From CAYSDH01 sp964429805 (lineage in GTDB: Bacteria > Bacteroidota > Bacteroidia > Flavobacteriales_D > JABDKJ01), in assembly GCA_964429805.1 (NCBI GenBank), contig CAYSDH010000087.1, positions 1 to 12,013 on the forward strand: a stretch of 12,013 nt of DNA, in the 5' to 3' direction. The notes below the pieces were generated by a model. That model had not been told where the DNA came from, made no database searches, and was given only the letters and a program-made list of their open reading frames with translations. Every line of letters starts with the position of its first letter. Position 1 is the first letter of the stretch. Both the position numbers and the translations under genes were made by a program. Shown piece after piece: positions 1-7,016 of the stretch.

Positions 1-566
1 TCCAAGTGCATTTGCCTAGTCACATTGCTGATCACATTGCCGTAATTGTCTATGTGTATGATGTGGCCGCGTATCATGTCTGGATCAATCAGTGGCATGT
101 AAGCCATCAGTTTGTTTTTCAGCTTGCTCTGGCGACCTATAACTTCTGGTGTGCCGCCTCTGGCAAGGTGGGCAGCTGCCACTGCAAACACATATTTTGT
201 AGGAAAGGTGAGTAGGTCAGTGTCTTGCGGTACCGTGATTTCAAATACCTCCTCAGGCTCTTGGTCAAACAGGAAAGTGAAGAGGCCATTGTCAGCGCCA
301 ATAAAATAGTGTCCTTGATGTCTGACCAGCACGTGTGCCGTCAGTGCATCGGCTTCAGGCTGCACTCCTATAATATGGATACTGCCTTTTGGAAATTCGT
401 GATAGACATTCTTAAGCACGAATGCCGCTCTAGCCAGGTCAAATTTTGGAATATCATGACTGATATCAACGATGGTCACGTCAGGAGTGTCAGTCATCAA
501 GGTAGCCTTGACGGAAGCCACATAGTGGTCCTGCAAGCCCATATCAGTGCAGAGTGTGATGACCAT
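1..566 (-). CDS. SAM hydroxide adenosyltransferase (DUF62 family), C-terminus cut by window edge
   Basis: The reverse strand reads open from an ATG at 566 to the left edge, giving 188 residues with no stop. The N-terminus (VITLCTDMGLQDHYVA), the IVDISHDIP motif (residues 32-40), IIGVQPE (65-71), FIGADNGLF (88-96) and the C-domain start HIIHIDNYGNVISN (168-181) match the family that splits S-adenosylmethionine with water into adenosine and methionine; it is related to fluorinases and chlorinases. The enzyme is cytoplasmic and its physiological role is not well settled. An in-frame TGA lies upstream with no other usual start codon after it, so the ATG at 566 is firm; AAAGGA sits directly against it. 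The gene is divergent from phoH across a 135-base gap, a neighbour pair I remember from other Bacteroidota. The remaining part of the C-terminal domain lies outside the window. Confidence 0.9.
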   Translation of the reverse strand, partial: MVITLCTDMGLQDHYVASVKATLMTDTPDVTIVDISHDIPKFDLARAAFVLKNVYHEFPKGSIHIIGVQPEADALTAHVLVRHQGHYFIGADNGLFTFLFDQEPEEVFEITVPQDTDLLTFPTKYVFAVAAAHLARGGTPEVIGRQSKLKNKLMAYMPLIDPDMIRGHIIHIDNYGNVISNVTRQMHL

Positions 567-672
567 TCCTTTTGGATTAATTGGACTAACGAAGTTAACT
601 TGACTCAGAGGGCACTTTCTTGCTGTTGAAAAGTGTAATCAACAACTGACTGCTCATAACAGAACTTCTAAT

Positions 673-680
673 CATCTTTG
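673..680 (+). promoter_or_regulatory. possible phoH -7 promoter element
   Basis: CATCTTTG matches the Bacteroidota -7 consensus TAnnTTTG at five of six fixed positions, 22 bases before the preferred phoH start at 702. No TTG-like -33 element is visible at the expected distance, so this is a weak candidate. If it is real, the TTG at 678 lies inside the promoter and cannot be the translation start. I saw no convincing promoter for the divergent DUF62 gene in the rest of this 135-base gap. Confidence 0.25.
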
Positions 681-701
681 AGGCACTATATACACAAGTG
701 C

Positions 702-1634
702 TTGACGGAAAAAGAAATTAAAATAGAAGGGGTAGAGCCATTGTCCTTGCTCGGGGCGGGTAATGCCAAGTTGAGGTTGATTAAGAAGTACTTTCCAAAG
801 TTGAAAGTAGTGGCTCGTGGTGATATAGTGAAGGTATATGGCACAGCGAAAGCCATCAATGCGTTTGCCTCTCGCTTTAGCGAACTCGTGCATCACCTCG
901 AGAAGTATAACCGTATTACAGAAGGTGACATCATCAACATACTAGAAGGTAGCGATGAGCCAGGTGAGAAGACCACAGCTGGAGATGACATTATAGTGCA
1001 TGGCGTAAAGGGGAAGAAGATAAAGGCCCGCACTCCAAATCACCGCAAAATGGTCAAGCTGTCTGAGAAGAAGGACATGCTCTTTGTCACAGGGCCAGCA
1101 GGTACTGGAAAGACTTACACGGCTGTAGCCATCGCAGTGCGCGCGCTGAAAGAAAAGCACGTGAGAAGACTCATTCTGACTCGTCCAGCAGTCGAAGCAG
1201 GGGAGAGCCTTGGGTTTTTACCTGGTGACATGAAGGACAAACTGGACCCATACATGCAACCCATTTATGATGCCTTGTATGACATGTTTGACGGCAAGAA
1301 GCTGAGTGAGATGTTGGAAAACAGAATCATCGAGATTGCGCCATTGGCCTTTATGAGAGGGCGCACCCTTGACGATGCCTTTGTCATTCTTGATGAGGCG
1401 CAGAATACGACCGAAGCGCAGATGAAAATGTTTTTGACCAGAATGGGAATGTCTGCCAAGTTCATTATCACGGGTGACCTGACACAGATAGACCTGCCAC
1501 CTCGCACCTCATCTGGTTTTGTCACGGCACTTAAAAAACTTAAAAGTGTAGAGGGCATCGGACTCATAGAGATGGGGAATAAAGATGTCATCAGGCATGA
1601 GCTAGTCAAAAAAATTATCAATGCGTTTAACTAA
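702..1634 (+). CDS. phoH: PhoH-family ATPase (PhoH/YbeZ-like)
   Basis: A 310-residue cytoplasmic P-loop NTPase. From the start at 702 it shows Walker A GPAGTGKT (131-138), LTRPAVEAGESLGFLPGD (159-176), Walker B VILDEAQN (228-235) and GDLTQIDLP (258-266), all hallmarks of PhoH. An N-terminal segment of about 110 residues precedes the ATPase core, as in the YbeZ type, which is linked to ribosome and RNA metabolism. Length fits the family. There is no in-frame ATG near the beginning; the first stop upstream is TAA at 669-671. TTG at 702 gives MTEKEIKIEGVEPL, which lines up with family N-termini, whereas TTG at 678 adds eight residues with no counterpart that I know. purC follows after seven bases, so the two are probably co-transcribed. 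The exact substrate is unknown. The family call is secure; the start is less so. Confidence 0.93.
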   Translation: MTEKEIKIEGVEPLSLLGAGNAKLRLIKKYFPKLKVVARGDIVKVYGTAKAINAFASRFSELVHHLEKYNRITEGDIINILEGSDEPGEKTTAGDDIIVHGVKGKKIKARTPNHRKMVKLSEKKDMLFVTGPAGTGKTYTAVAIAVRALKEKHVRRLILTRPAVEAGESLGFLPGDMKDKLDPYMQPIYDALYDMFDGKKLSEMLENRIIEIAPLAFMRGRTLDDAFVILDEAQNTTEAQMKMFLTRMGMSAKFIITGDLTQIDLPPRTSSGFVTALKKLKSVEGIGLIEMGNKDVIRHELVKKIINAFN

Positions 1635-1641
1635 GACCAAA

Positions 1642-2589
1642 ATGGAAGCCCTGACCAGAACAGACTTCAGTTTTCCTGACCAACGCTCAGTGTATCATGG
1701 CAAGGTGAGAGATGTGTATGCCATTGGTGAAGATAAGTTGGTCATGGTGGCCTCTGATCGCATCTCGGCATTTGATGTGGTCTTGCCAAAGGGAATTCCA
1801 TACAAGGGGCAAGTGCTCAATCAGATTGCTGGACATTTTTTAGACCTTACGGCAGACATAGTTCCTAATTGGAAAGAAAGTTCGCCAGACCCCAATGTGA
1901 CCATTGGCCTGCGCTGCGATGCGTACAGGGTAGAAATGGTCATACGAGGATACCTCACAGGTCATGCATGGCGAGAGTATCGCGATGGAAAGCGCATGCT
2001 CTGCGGAGTGCCTCTGCCAGATGGATTGAAAGAGCATGACAAGTTTGACGAGCCAATAATCACACCCGCCACCAAGGCAGAAGAAGGGCATGACGAGGAC
2101 ATATCTCGAGAGGAGATAATCAGTAAGGGCATTATCCCAGAAGCCGAGTATATAGAATTAGAAAAGTATACAAGAGCCCTGTTTCAGCGAGGCACTGAGT
2201 TTGCCGCCAAGCAGGGATTGATTTTGGTTGATACCAAGTATGAATTTGGTCAGCGTGACGGAAAAATCTACCTGATTGACGAAATACACACACCTGACTC
2301 ATCAAGGTATTTTTATGCTGAAGGCTATGCCAATCGACAAAAAAATGGAGATGAGCAGAAGCAATTGAGCAAAGAATTTGTGCGTCAATGGCTTATTGAG
2401 AATGGTTTTCAAGGCAAGGAAGGCCAGCAGATGCCAGTCATGAGCGATGAGTTTGTTGCGTCTGTGACTGATCGGTACATTGAGTTGTTTGAGCGTATAA
2501 CTGGTCAGAAGTTTGATCGCGGTTCTGAACATTCCATTGCGCAAAGGATAGAGCGAAATGTCCTTGACTCTCTGAGCGACATGGCGTAA
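1642..2589 (+). CDS. purC: phosphoribosylaminoimidazole-succinocarboxamide synthase (SAICAR synthetase)
   Basis: A cytoplasmic purine-synthesis enzyme that joins CAIR and aspartate, using ATP, to make SAICAR. Recognisable motifs from the start at 1642 are KVRDVY (21-26), SDRISAFDV (38-46), TPATKAEEGHDEDIS (141-155), LVDTKYEFG (195-203) and DEIHTPDSSRY (213-223). The 315 residues match the long SAICAR synthetase form typical of Bacteroidota. The ATG at 1642 gives MEALTRTDFSFPDQRSVYHGK, which fits remembered family N-termini directly; an upstream in-frame ATG at 1621 would add seven residues and overlap phoH by 14 bases. The start sits seven bases after the phoH stop, which suggests translational coupling. 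No other pur gene is nearby, so it is not part of a purine operon here. Confidence 0.96.
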   Translation: MEALTRTDFSFPDQRSVYHGKVRDVYAIGEDKLVMVASDRISAFDVVLPKGIPYKGQVLNQIAGHFLDLTADIVPNWKESSPDPNVTIGLRCDAYRVEMVIRGYLTGHAWREYRDGKRMLCGVPLPDGLKEHDKFDEPIITPATKAEEGHDEDISREEIISKGIIPEAEYIELEKYTRALFQRGTEFAAKQGLILVDTKYEFGQRDGKIYLIDEIHTPDSSRYFYAEGYANRQKNGDEQKQLSKEFVRQWLIENGFQGKEGQQMPVMSDEFVASVTDRYIELFERITGQKFDRGSEHSIAQRIERNVLDSLSDMA

Positions 2590-2599
2590 ATTGGTTTAA

Positions 2600-2616
2600 T
2601 AATTGCGTAGCAATTA
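2600..2616. repeat. 17-base dyad between purC and the lipoprotein gene
   Basis: TAATTGC (2600-2606) and GCAATTA (2610-2616) form a perfect 7-base inverted repeat around GTA, in a 40-base gap. Six A residues follow directly (the last base of the right arm plus five), with no T-run, so it does not look like a plus-strand intrinsic terminator. The left arm plus spacer, TAATTGCGTA, occurs again at 9635-9644 ahead of the TPR gene. It could be an operator, a weak hairpin or chance in AT-rich spacer. Confidence 0.4.
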
Positions 2617-2629
2617 AAAAACGAATGAT

Positions 2630-3535
2630 ATGTCTAAATCTCATTACTCTAAAAAGCACTTAGTTACCGCTCTTTTTGCTGTGTTTTCACTGTGCGTGGG
2701 CTGTGCCCAGCAAAATTTCAATTTTGTTGAGATGGGTGTTATGCCGCCAGAGGTAAACGAAAGCTCAGGGCTAGCGGTAGCCAGCGAAACCTCTTTTTGG
2801 ACTCATAATGACAGAGGCGGAAAGGCTGAAATCTATGAGATTGACTTTAGAGGAGAGCTCGTACGCACTGTTGAGCTTAGAGGTGCGGGAAGTGTGGATT
2901 ATGAAGACATGACCCAAGACAATGACGGTAACCTTTATCTCGGTGATTTTGGAAACAACAAAAAAGATCGTCTCAAAATGACGATTTACAAGATTGCAAC
3001 AGCCAAGATTAAAGTAGAAGCAGTCAAAGGACAAGAGCCAGTCTTTTATATCGAGCCAGAGGCCATTGAGTTCATTCTGCCCTATGAGGACATGAATTCG
3101 GAATGCCACTATGATATAGAAGCCATGGTCTGGCATGATAACAAGCTCACCATGTTCTCTAAAGACCGGTGCGACAAAGTCAACAACTACATGCACATCT
3201 ACTCTGTGCCTGATAGCCCAGGAAATCACACGGCCAACCGCGATGGAATATTTAACTGGGAAGACCGTGAGCGTGTCATCAAGATTACTTCTGCCGACCT
3301 AAGTTGGGACGGTGACAAGCTAGTACTGCTCTCTAAAGACGCGGTTCACATTTTCTTTGGGTACAAGAAAGACAGATGGTTTCAAGGCTCTTATAGGTAT
3401 ATACCAATGGAGAAGAGCAAAAAAGAGGCGGCCTGTCACCTCGGTGACTGTGATCTCTACATCACAGAAGAGAGTAAGAAAGATACTCCTGGTAAAATAA
3501 TCAAGCTCAATATGTGCGGGGTAGAATATGATTGA
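2630..3535 (+). CDS. predicted lipoprotein with a beta-propeller-like domain, function unknown
   Basis: A 301-residue protein. Its N-terminus has basic residues (SKSHYSKKH), a hydrophobic stretch (11-24) and Cys25 after VG, so it is probably lipidated; the -3 residue is Cys22, which is not the usual Leu, so the lipobox is imperfect. The body carries a pattern I know from secreted propeller-type proteins of Bacteroidota: ESSGLA (44-49), WTHNDRGG (57-64), VDYEDM (89-94), LYLGDFGNN (102-110), YDIEAM (161-166) and MFSKDR (175-180). Five further Cys (159, 181, 269, 274, 296) lie in the mature part and could form disulfides. Catalytic activity cannot be read from the sequence; phosphodiesterase- or esterase-like propellers are possible relatives. 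Its stop lies 11 bases before the next gene, also exported, so the two are probably co-expressed. Whether it belongs to the purC transcript is uncertain; the spacer holds a dyad. No Shine-Dalgarno is seen. Confidence 0.75.
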   Translation: MSKSHYSKKHLVTALFAVFSLCVGCAQQNFNFVEMGVMPPEVNESSGLAVASETSFWTHNDRGGKAEIYEIDFRGELVRTVELRGAGSVDYEDMTQDNDGNLYLGDFGNNKKDRLKMTIYKIATAKIKVEAVKGQEPVFYIEPEAIEFILPYEDMNSECHYDIEAMVWHDNKLTMFSKDRCDKVNNYMHIYSVPDSPGNHTANRDGIFNWEDRERVIKITSADLSWDGDKLVLLSKDAVHIFFGYKKDRWFQGSYRYIPMEKSKKEAACHLGDCDLYITEESKKDTPGKIIKLNMCGVEYD

Positions 3536-3546
3536 TACCCAGCACC

Positions 3547-4095
3547 ATGAGACTTATCTTTTTCTTCACCTTCTTTGGGCTGTTACTTCCAGTTCCTGAA
3601 AAGAATATACCCTGGTCTGAGACTGAAAAGCTAAGCTGGTCGTCTTTTCGGGCAAAAGCTCCAAAACTTCACTTCGGAGAAGCACTTACCTCGTATCAGA
3701 TAGGAGTGAATGTGGAGTTTACATCTAATAATAGGGTCGAGTATTTTGTCTTCTGTCATTTTGAAGAACATAAATCATGGGTTAAACCAGGCAACTCAGA
3801 TAATGATTACCTGTTAAACCATGAGCAGCGACATTTTGATCTGGCCGAGTATCACGCGCGTACCTTACGAAAAGCTTTGCGTCAGCCCGTCAAGATGTCA
3901 GACATAGGAGCTCATATGAAGAAGATTCATGGGTCAGTGATGAAAGAATGTGCAGCAGCTCAAATCTTATATGATAAAGAGACGAACCACTCCATAGACC
4001 GCAAAGCTCAACTGCGCTGGAATGCGCATATAGACAGCACCCTTCAAGCAACAGAAGAGTATACAGACAGTCGATTCGAGGTAGAGTTGCTGTAA
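3547..4095 (+). CDS. exported DUF922 family protein, putative zinc metallopeptidase
   Basis: A 182-residue protein with a hydrophobic N-terminus (residues 2-16), probably a signal peptide. The core has WSSFRAKAP (31-39), a middle strand region ending in SWV (77-79), then LLNHEQRHFDLAEYHAR (89-105). That contains HExxH (H92, E93, H96) and a possible third ligand, E101. A C-terminal YDKETNHS (142-149) with a later Q and W (155, 158) also fits DUF922 proteins as I remember them. The zinc-protease reading follows from the HExxH motif; I know of no firmly assigned substrate. ATG 3547 is preferred; a TTG at 3532 would overlap the preceding gene and put five extra residues before the signal peptide. 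It follows the lipoprotein gene by 11 bases, hinting at joint work in the periplasm or at the cell surface. It is convergent with clpC, with a shared terminator between them. Confidence 0.82.
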   Translation: MRLIFFFTFFGLLLPVPEKNIPWSETEKLSWSSFRAKAPKLHFGEALTSYQIGVNVEFTSNNRVEYFVFCHFEEHKSWVKPGNSDNDYLLNHEQRHFDLAEYHARTLRKALRQPVKMSDIGAHMKKIHGSVMKECAAAQILYDKETNHSIDRKAQLRWNAHIDSTLQATEEYTDSRFEVELL

Positions 4096-4112
4096 CCGAC
4101 TCAAGGGCAAAA

Positions 4113-4141
4113 AAACGGCCATCTCAATGAGACGGCCGTTT
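4113..4141. terminator. bidirectional intrinsic terminator between the DUF922 gene and clpC
   Basis: AAACGGCC (4113-4120) pairs with GGCCGTTT (4134-4141). Inside, TCTC pairs with GAGA around AAT, with one A/C mismatch between the two stems. On the minus strand the hairpin is followed by seven U residues (complement of A 4109-4115), a strong end for clpC. On the plus strand it is followed by a weaker T-rich stretch, serving the DUF922 gene. Confidence 0.85.
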
Positions 4142-4160
4142 GTTAGTTTCTGTGCGGAGA

Positions 4161-6719
4161 TTAATCTTCTTCTTCAGCTCCTTCTTCAGACTTCGCTGAA
4201 GACTTCTTCTTCGCTTTTGTAATCTTGATTTTAATCTCTTCCTTCTTTGAGTCCAGTGTCACAGAAATAGTGTCACCCTCGTCTAGGTTGCTGTTCACAA
4301 TCTCTTCGGCAAGTGGATCTTCGATGTACTTCTGAATCGCTCTTCTCAACGGACGAGCACCAAACTTTCTGTCATAGCCTTTGTCAGCTATAAAGTCCTT
4401 GGCGTCATCATTCATCTTAATCTTGTAGCCCATCTCTTCGATACGTCCATAAAGCTTCGTCAGCTCAATGTCGATTATCTTGTGGATGTCTTCTCTCTCC
4501 AAGTTGTTGAAGAGTATGATGTCATCAATTCTGTTTAAGAACTCAGGAGCAAAGGTCTTCTTCAATGCCGATTGGATTACTCCTCTAGCGGCATCATTTG
4601 CACCTTCTTTCTTGGCATTCGTGCTAAATCCGACACCAGTACCAAAGTCAGCTAACTGACGTGCACCAATGTTTGAGGTCATAATCATGATCGTATTTCT
4701 AAAGTCGATTTTACGACCTAAGCTGTCCGTCAATTGACCATCGTCAAGCGCCTGAAGCAATAGATTAAATACATCTGGGTGAGCCTTTTCTATCTCATCA
4801 AGTAAGATGATAGAGTAGGGCTTTCTTCTCACTTTCTCTGTGAGCTGACCACCTTCTTCGTATCCGACATATCCCGGAGGCGCTCCGATAAGTCTTGACA
4901 CGGCAAATTTCTCCATGTACTCACTCATGTCTATTCTGATGAGTGCTTCTTCAGTATCAAACATGTAGCGCGCGAGCACTTTCGCTAGTTGTGTCTTACC
5001 AACACCAGTAGGACCAAGGAAGATAAACGAGCCTATCGGCTTATTAGGGTCCTTCAGTCCAGCACGGTTACGCTGTATGGCTTTGACAATCTTCTTGACT
5101 GCTTCGCCTTGACCGATCACCTTGTCCATGATCTCTTCCTTCATTCTGGCAAGACGACCACTTTCCTTTTCGGCAATTTTGTTGACAGGTATGCCCGTCA
5201 TCATCGAAACCACATCTTCTACGTCAGAAACGCTGACAGTCTCTCTGTGCGACTTTGCTTCCGCCTCCCAACGCTCTTTTGCCTCGTCAAGCTTTTCAGT
5301 AAACTGGCGCTCTTTGTCTCTCAACTTTGCCGCCTCTTCGTACTTCTGGCTGCGTACTACTTGGTTTTTCTCCTCTTTGACATCCTCTATGGACTTTTCG
5401 AGGTCAACTATTTCTTTTGGCACCTTGATGTTAGAGATGTGCACGCGCGAACCAACTTCATCTAGCGCATCAATGGCCTTGTCTGGCAAGTGACGCTCCG
5501 AGACATAGCGCGAAGTCAGCTTGACACAGGCCTCAATGGCATCTTCAGTATAGTTTACACCATGGTGGTCTTCGTACTTCTCTTTGATGTTGTTCAGTAT
5601 CTCAATCGTCTCTTCGACTGAAGTAGGCTCAACAAGTACTTTTTGGAATCTACGCTCTAGCGCACCGTCCTTCTCGATGTACTGTCTGTACTCGTCAAGA
5701 GTGGTCGCACCGATGCATTGTATCTCACCTCTAGCCAAGGCCGGCTTAAACATGTTAGAGGCATCAAGAGACCCTGAGGCTCCACCTGCTCCAACTATGG
5801 TGTGTATTTCGTCAATAAACAAGATGACGTCTGGCGACTTCTCAAGTTCATTCATCACGGCTTTCATACGCTCTTCAAACTGACCACGGTACTTTGTACC
5901 AGCCACTAGTGAGGCAATGTCCAAAGCAACTACGCGTTTTCCGAAAAGCACACGAGACACTTTCTTCTGAACTATTCTGAGGGCTAGTCCTTCTGCAATG
6001 GCAGACTTACCAACTCCAGGTTCTCCAATAAGCACCGGATTGTTTTTCTTTCTACGACTGAGTATCTGAGATACCCGTTCGATTTCTTCTTGACGACCTA
6101 CGATCGGGTCAAGTTTACCTTCTTCGGCAAGATCTGTGAGATCTCTACCAAAATTATCCAGAACAGGCGTCTTAGACTTTGAGTCACCAACTTTTCTGCT
6201 TGCTCCGCCACCTCCTGCGAGGTCTCCATCATCTTTCATGTCGTCATCATCATGATCACTCGGAAACTCAGCCCGAGGGGGCATGTGAGGAGCTTCGACC
6301 CGCTCATTGACTAAGTGGTAGTCGACTCCTTGTTTTAATAATTGCTGACTGGCCACGTTGTTCTCATCCTTCAGAATGGATAAGAGTAAGTGGTCCGTGC
6401 CAATCATGTTGCTCTTGTGAACCTTAGCCTCGAGATAGGTAATCTTCAGAATGCGCTCGGCCTGCTTTACCAGCGGTATGTTTTCAGCCGCTGAGATAGC
6501 TGCAGTCGTTGAGGACTGAATAGATGTCTCAAGAATCTGTCTGAGGTTAACCAGGTTGACATTGAGGTCTTCTAAAATCTTAATTGCCGAACCTTCGCCT
6601 TCTCTGATGAGTCCAAGCATAAAATGCTCTACTCCTATGAAGTTGTGGCCCAATCTGAGTGCCTCCTCTCGGCTGTAAGTAATCACGTCTTTGACGCGTG
6701 GTGAGAATTTTGCTTCCAT
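4161..6719 (-). CDS. clpC: ATP-dependent Clp protease ATP-binding subunit ClpC
   Basis: An 852-residue Hsp100 AAA+ unfoldase that feeds proteins to ClpP in the cytoplasm. Domains in order: Clp N-domain with two repeats (about 1-145); a charged linker with DHDDDD (155-160) and a Gly run; AAA-1 with Walker A GEPGVGKS (232-239), Walker B ILFIDE (299-304) and LERRF (354-358); a UVR-type middle segment (about 452-487, QKYEEAAKLRDKE); AAA-2 with Walker A GPTGVGKT (569-576), Walker B ILLDE (638-642) and sensor-2 GARPLRR (787-793). The VGF loop for ClpP docking is at 696-698. The tail is rich in Lys and Glu. The UVR segment and VGF loop favour ClpC over ClpA or ClpB. ATG 6719 is preceded by AGGAAG and a perfect -7 promoter element. 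No mcsA, mcsB or ctsR homologue is visible in the window. It is divergent from gyrA. Confidence 0.97.
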   Translation of the reverse strand: MEAKFSPRVKDVITYSREEALRLGHNFIGVEHFMLGLIREGEGSAIKILEDLNVNLVNLRQILETSIQSSTTAAISAAENIPLVKQAERILKITYLEAKVHKSNMIGTDHLLLSILKDENNVASQQLLKQGVDYHLVNERVEAPHMPPRAEFPSDHDDDDMKDDGDLAGGGGASRKVGDSKSKTPVLDNFGRDLTDLAEEGKLDPIVGRQEEIERVSQILSRRKKNNPVLIGEPGVGKSAIAEGLALRIVQKKVSRVLFGKRVVALDIASLVAGTKYRGQFEERMKAVMNELEKSPDVILFIDEIHTIVGAGGASGSLDASNMFKPALARGEIQCIGATTLDEYRQYIEKDGALERRFQKVLVEPTSVEETIEILNNIKEKYEDHHGVNYTEDAIEACVKLTSRYVSERHLPDKAIDALDEVGSRVHISNIKVPKEIVDLEKSIEDVKEEKNQVVRSQKYEEAAKLRDKERQFTEKLDEAKERWEAEAKSHRETVSVSDVEDVVSMMTGIPVNKIAEKESGRLARMKEEIMDKVIGQGEAVKKIVKAIQRNRAGLKDPNKPIGSFIFLGPTGVGKTQLAKVLARYMFDTEEALIRIDMSEYMEKFAVSRLIGAPPGYVGYEEGGQLTEKVRRKPYSIILLDEIEKAHPDVFNLLLQALDDGQLTDSLGRKIDFRNTIMIMTSNIGARQLADFGTGVGFSTNAKKEGANDAARGVIQSALKKTFAPEFLNRIDDIILFNNLEREDIHKIIDIELTKLYGRIEEMGYKIKMNDDAKDFIADKGYDRKFGARPLRRAIQKYIEDPLAEEIVNSNLDEGDTISVTLDSKKEEIKIKITKAKKKSSAKSEEGAEEED

Positions 6720-6721
6720 AA

Positions 6722-6727
6722 CTTCCT
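6722..6727 (-). promoter_or_regulatory. ribosome binding site of clpC
   Basis: On the minus strand AGGAAG precedes the clpC ATG by two bases. It is worth recording because most genes here show no Shine-Dalgarno match; the short spacing makes it imperfect. Confidence 0.45.
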
Positions 6728-6796
6728 GTTTCTACGTGAACTGCCTTGATGGGGTTCGTTTTGTGCTTCTAATTTGCTTAAAAAAACTGGACCTGA

Positions 6797-6804
6797 CAAA
6801 CCTA
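6797..6804 (-). promoter_or_regulatory. clpC -7 promoter element
   Basis: Read on the minus strand this is TAGGTTTG, a full match to the Bacteroidota sigma-A -7 consensus TAnnTTTG. It lies 77 bases upstream of the clpC ATG, giving a leader of roughly 65-75 bases. No TTG -33 element is seen 17-23 bases further upstream, so the promoter may need an activator or use a diverged -33. No CtsR- or CIRCE-like repeat was recognised. Confidence 0.55.
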
Positions 6805-6885
6805 GTTTCCCCCATTATATGGTATCTTGAGGCCCGATTCAAAAGTAGGATGACACCTTCTGACGGATGCTCTCAAAACTCGTAT

Positions 6886-6894
6886 TTATCCACA
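6886..6894 (+). promoter_or_regulatory. DnaA box sequence upstream of gyrA
   Basis: TTATCCACA is an exact match to the strong DnaA-box consensus TTATNCACA. Six bases on, the opposite strand of 6901-6909 reads TTCTTCACA, one base off consensus, so the two could form an inverted pair. The perfect box ends next to GAATTTTG (6895-6902), which matches the -7 consensus at five of six fixed positions, so DnaA bound here could affect transcription toward gyrA. A single perfect box also occurs by chance; binding is inferred. No cluster of boxes or AT-rich unwinding region suggests an origin. Confidence 0.5.
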
Positions 6895-6930
6895 GAATTT
6901 TGTGAAGAATTACGGGTACCTGAAATTCGT

Positions 6931-6966
6931 CTTCGAAGAGCCACAATCCTATTTTCGAAGCGCTTC
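6931..6966. repeat. TTCGAAG repeats and GAAGCGCTTC palindrome in the gyrA leader
   Basis: The palindrome CTTCGAAG (6931-6938) and a second TTCGAAG (6954-6960) are spaced 22 bases apart, about two helical turns on the same face. The second copy overlaps the perfect 10-base palindrome GAAGCGCTTC (6957-6966). The cluster lies 50-86 bases upstream of the gyrA ATG and overlaps TATTTTCG (6950-6957), another possible weak -7 element. A regulator site or supercoiling-sensitive promoter architecture is possible; function is inference. Confidence 0.35.
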
Positions 6967-7016
6967 TAATTAGAGGTTAAGAAGCAAGAATCATACAAGA
7001 ATTTATCTAAGTCAAA

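Noticed and set aside
6..629. Plus-strand open frames of 69, 65 and 134 codons at the left end
   Set aside because: They lie antisense to the DUF62 gene, whose minus-strand translation matches the family throughout; the plus frames show no recognisable motifs.
2600..2621. Dyad after purC as an intrinsic terminator
   Set aside because: The hairpin is short and AT-rich and is followed by A residues, not T, on the plus strand; there is no U-run on the other strand either.
4989..5493. Long plus-strand frames inside clpC (158 and 123 codons)
   Set aside because: They are opposite conserved AAA+ and UVR coding sequence of clpC and show no family signature.
6691..6969. 92-codon plus-strand frame across the clpC-gyrA gap
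   Set aside because: It begins inside clpC, is not protein-like in composition and covers the promoter region; treated as a chance frame.
6720..7016. Replication origin near gyrA
   Set aside because: Only one perfect DnaA box and one near-match, no AT-rich unwinding repeats, and no dnaA or other origin-linked gene in the window.
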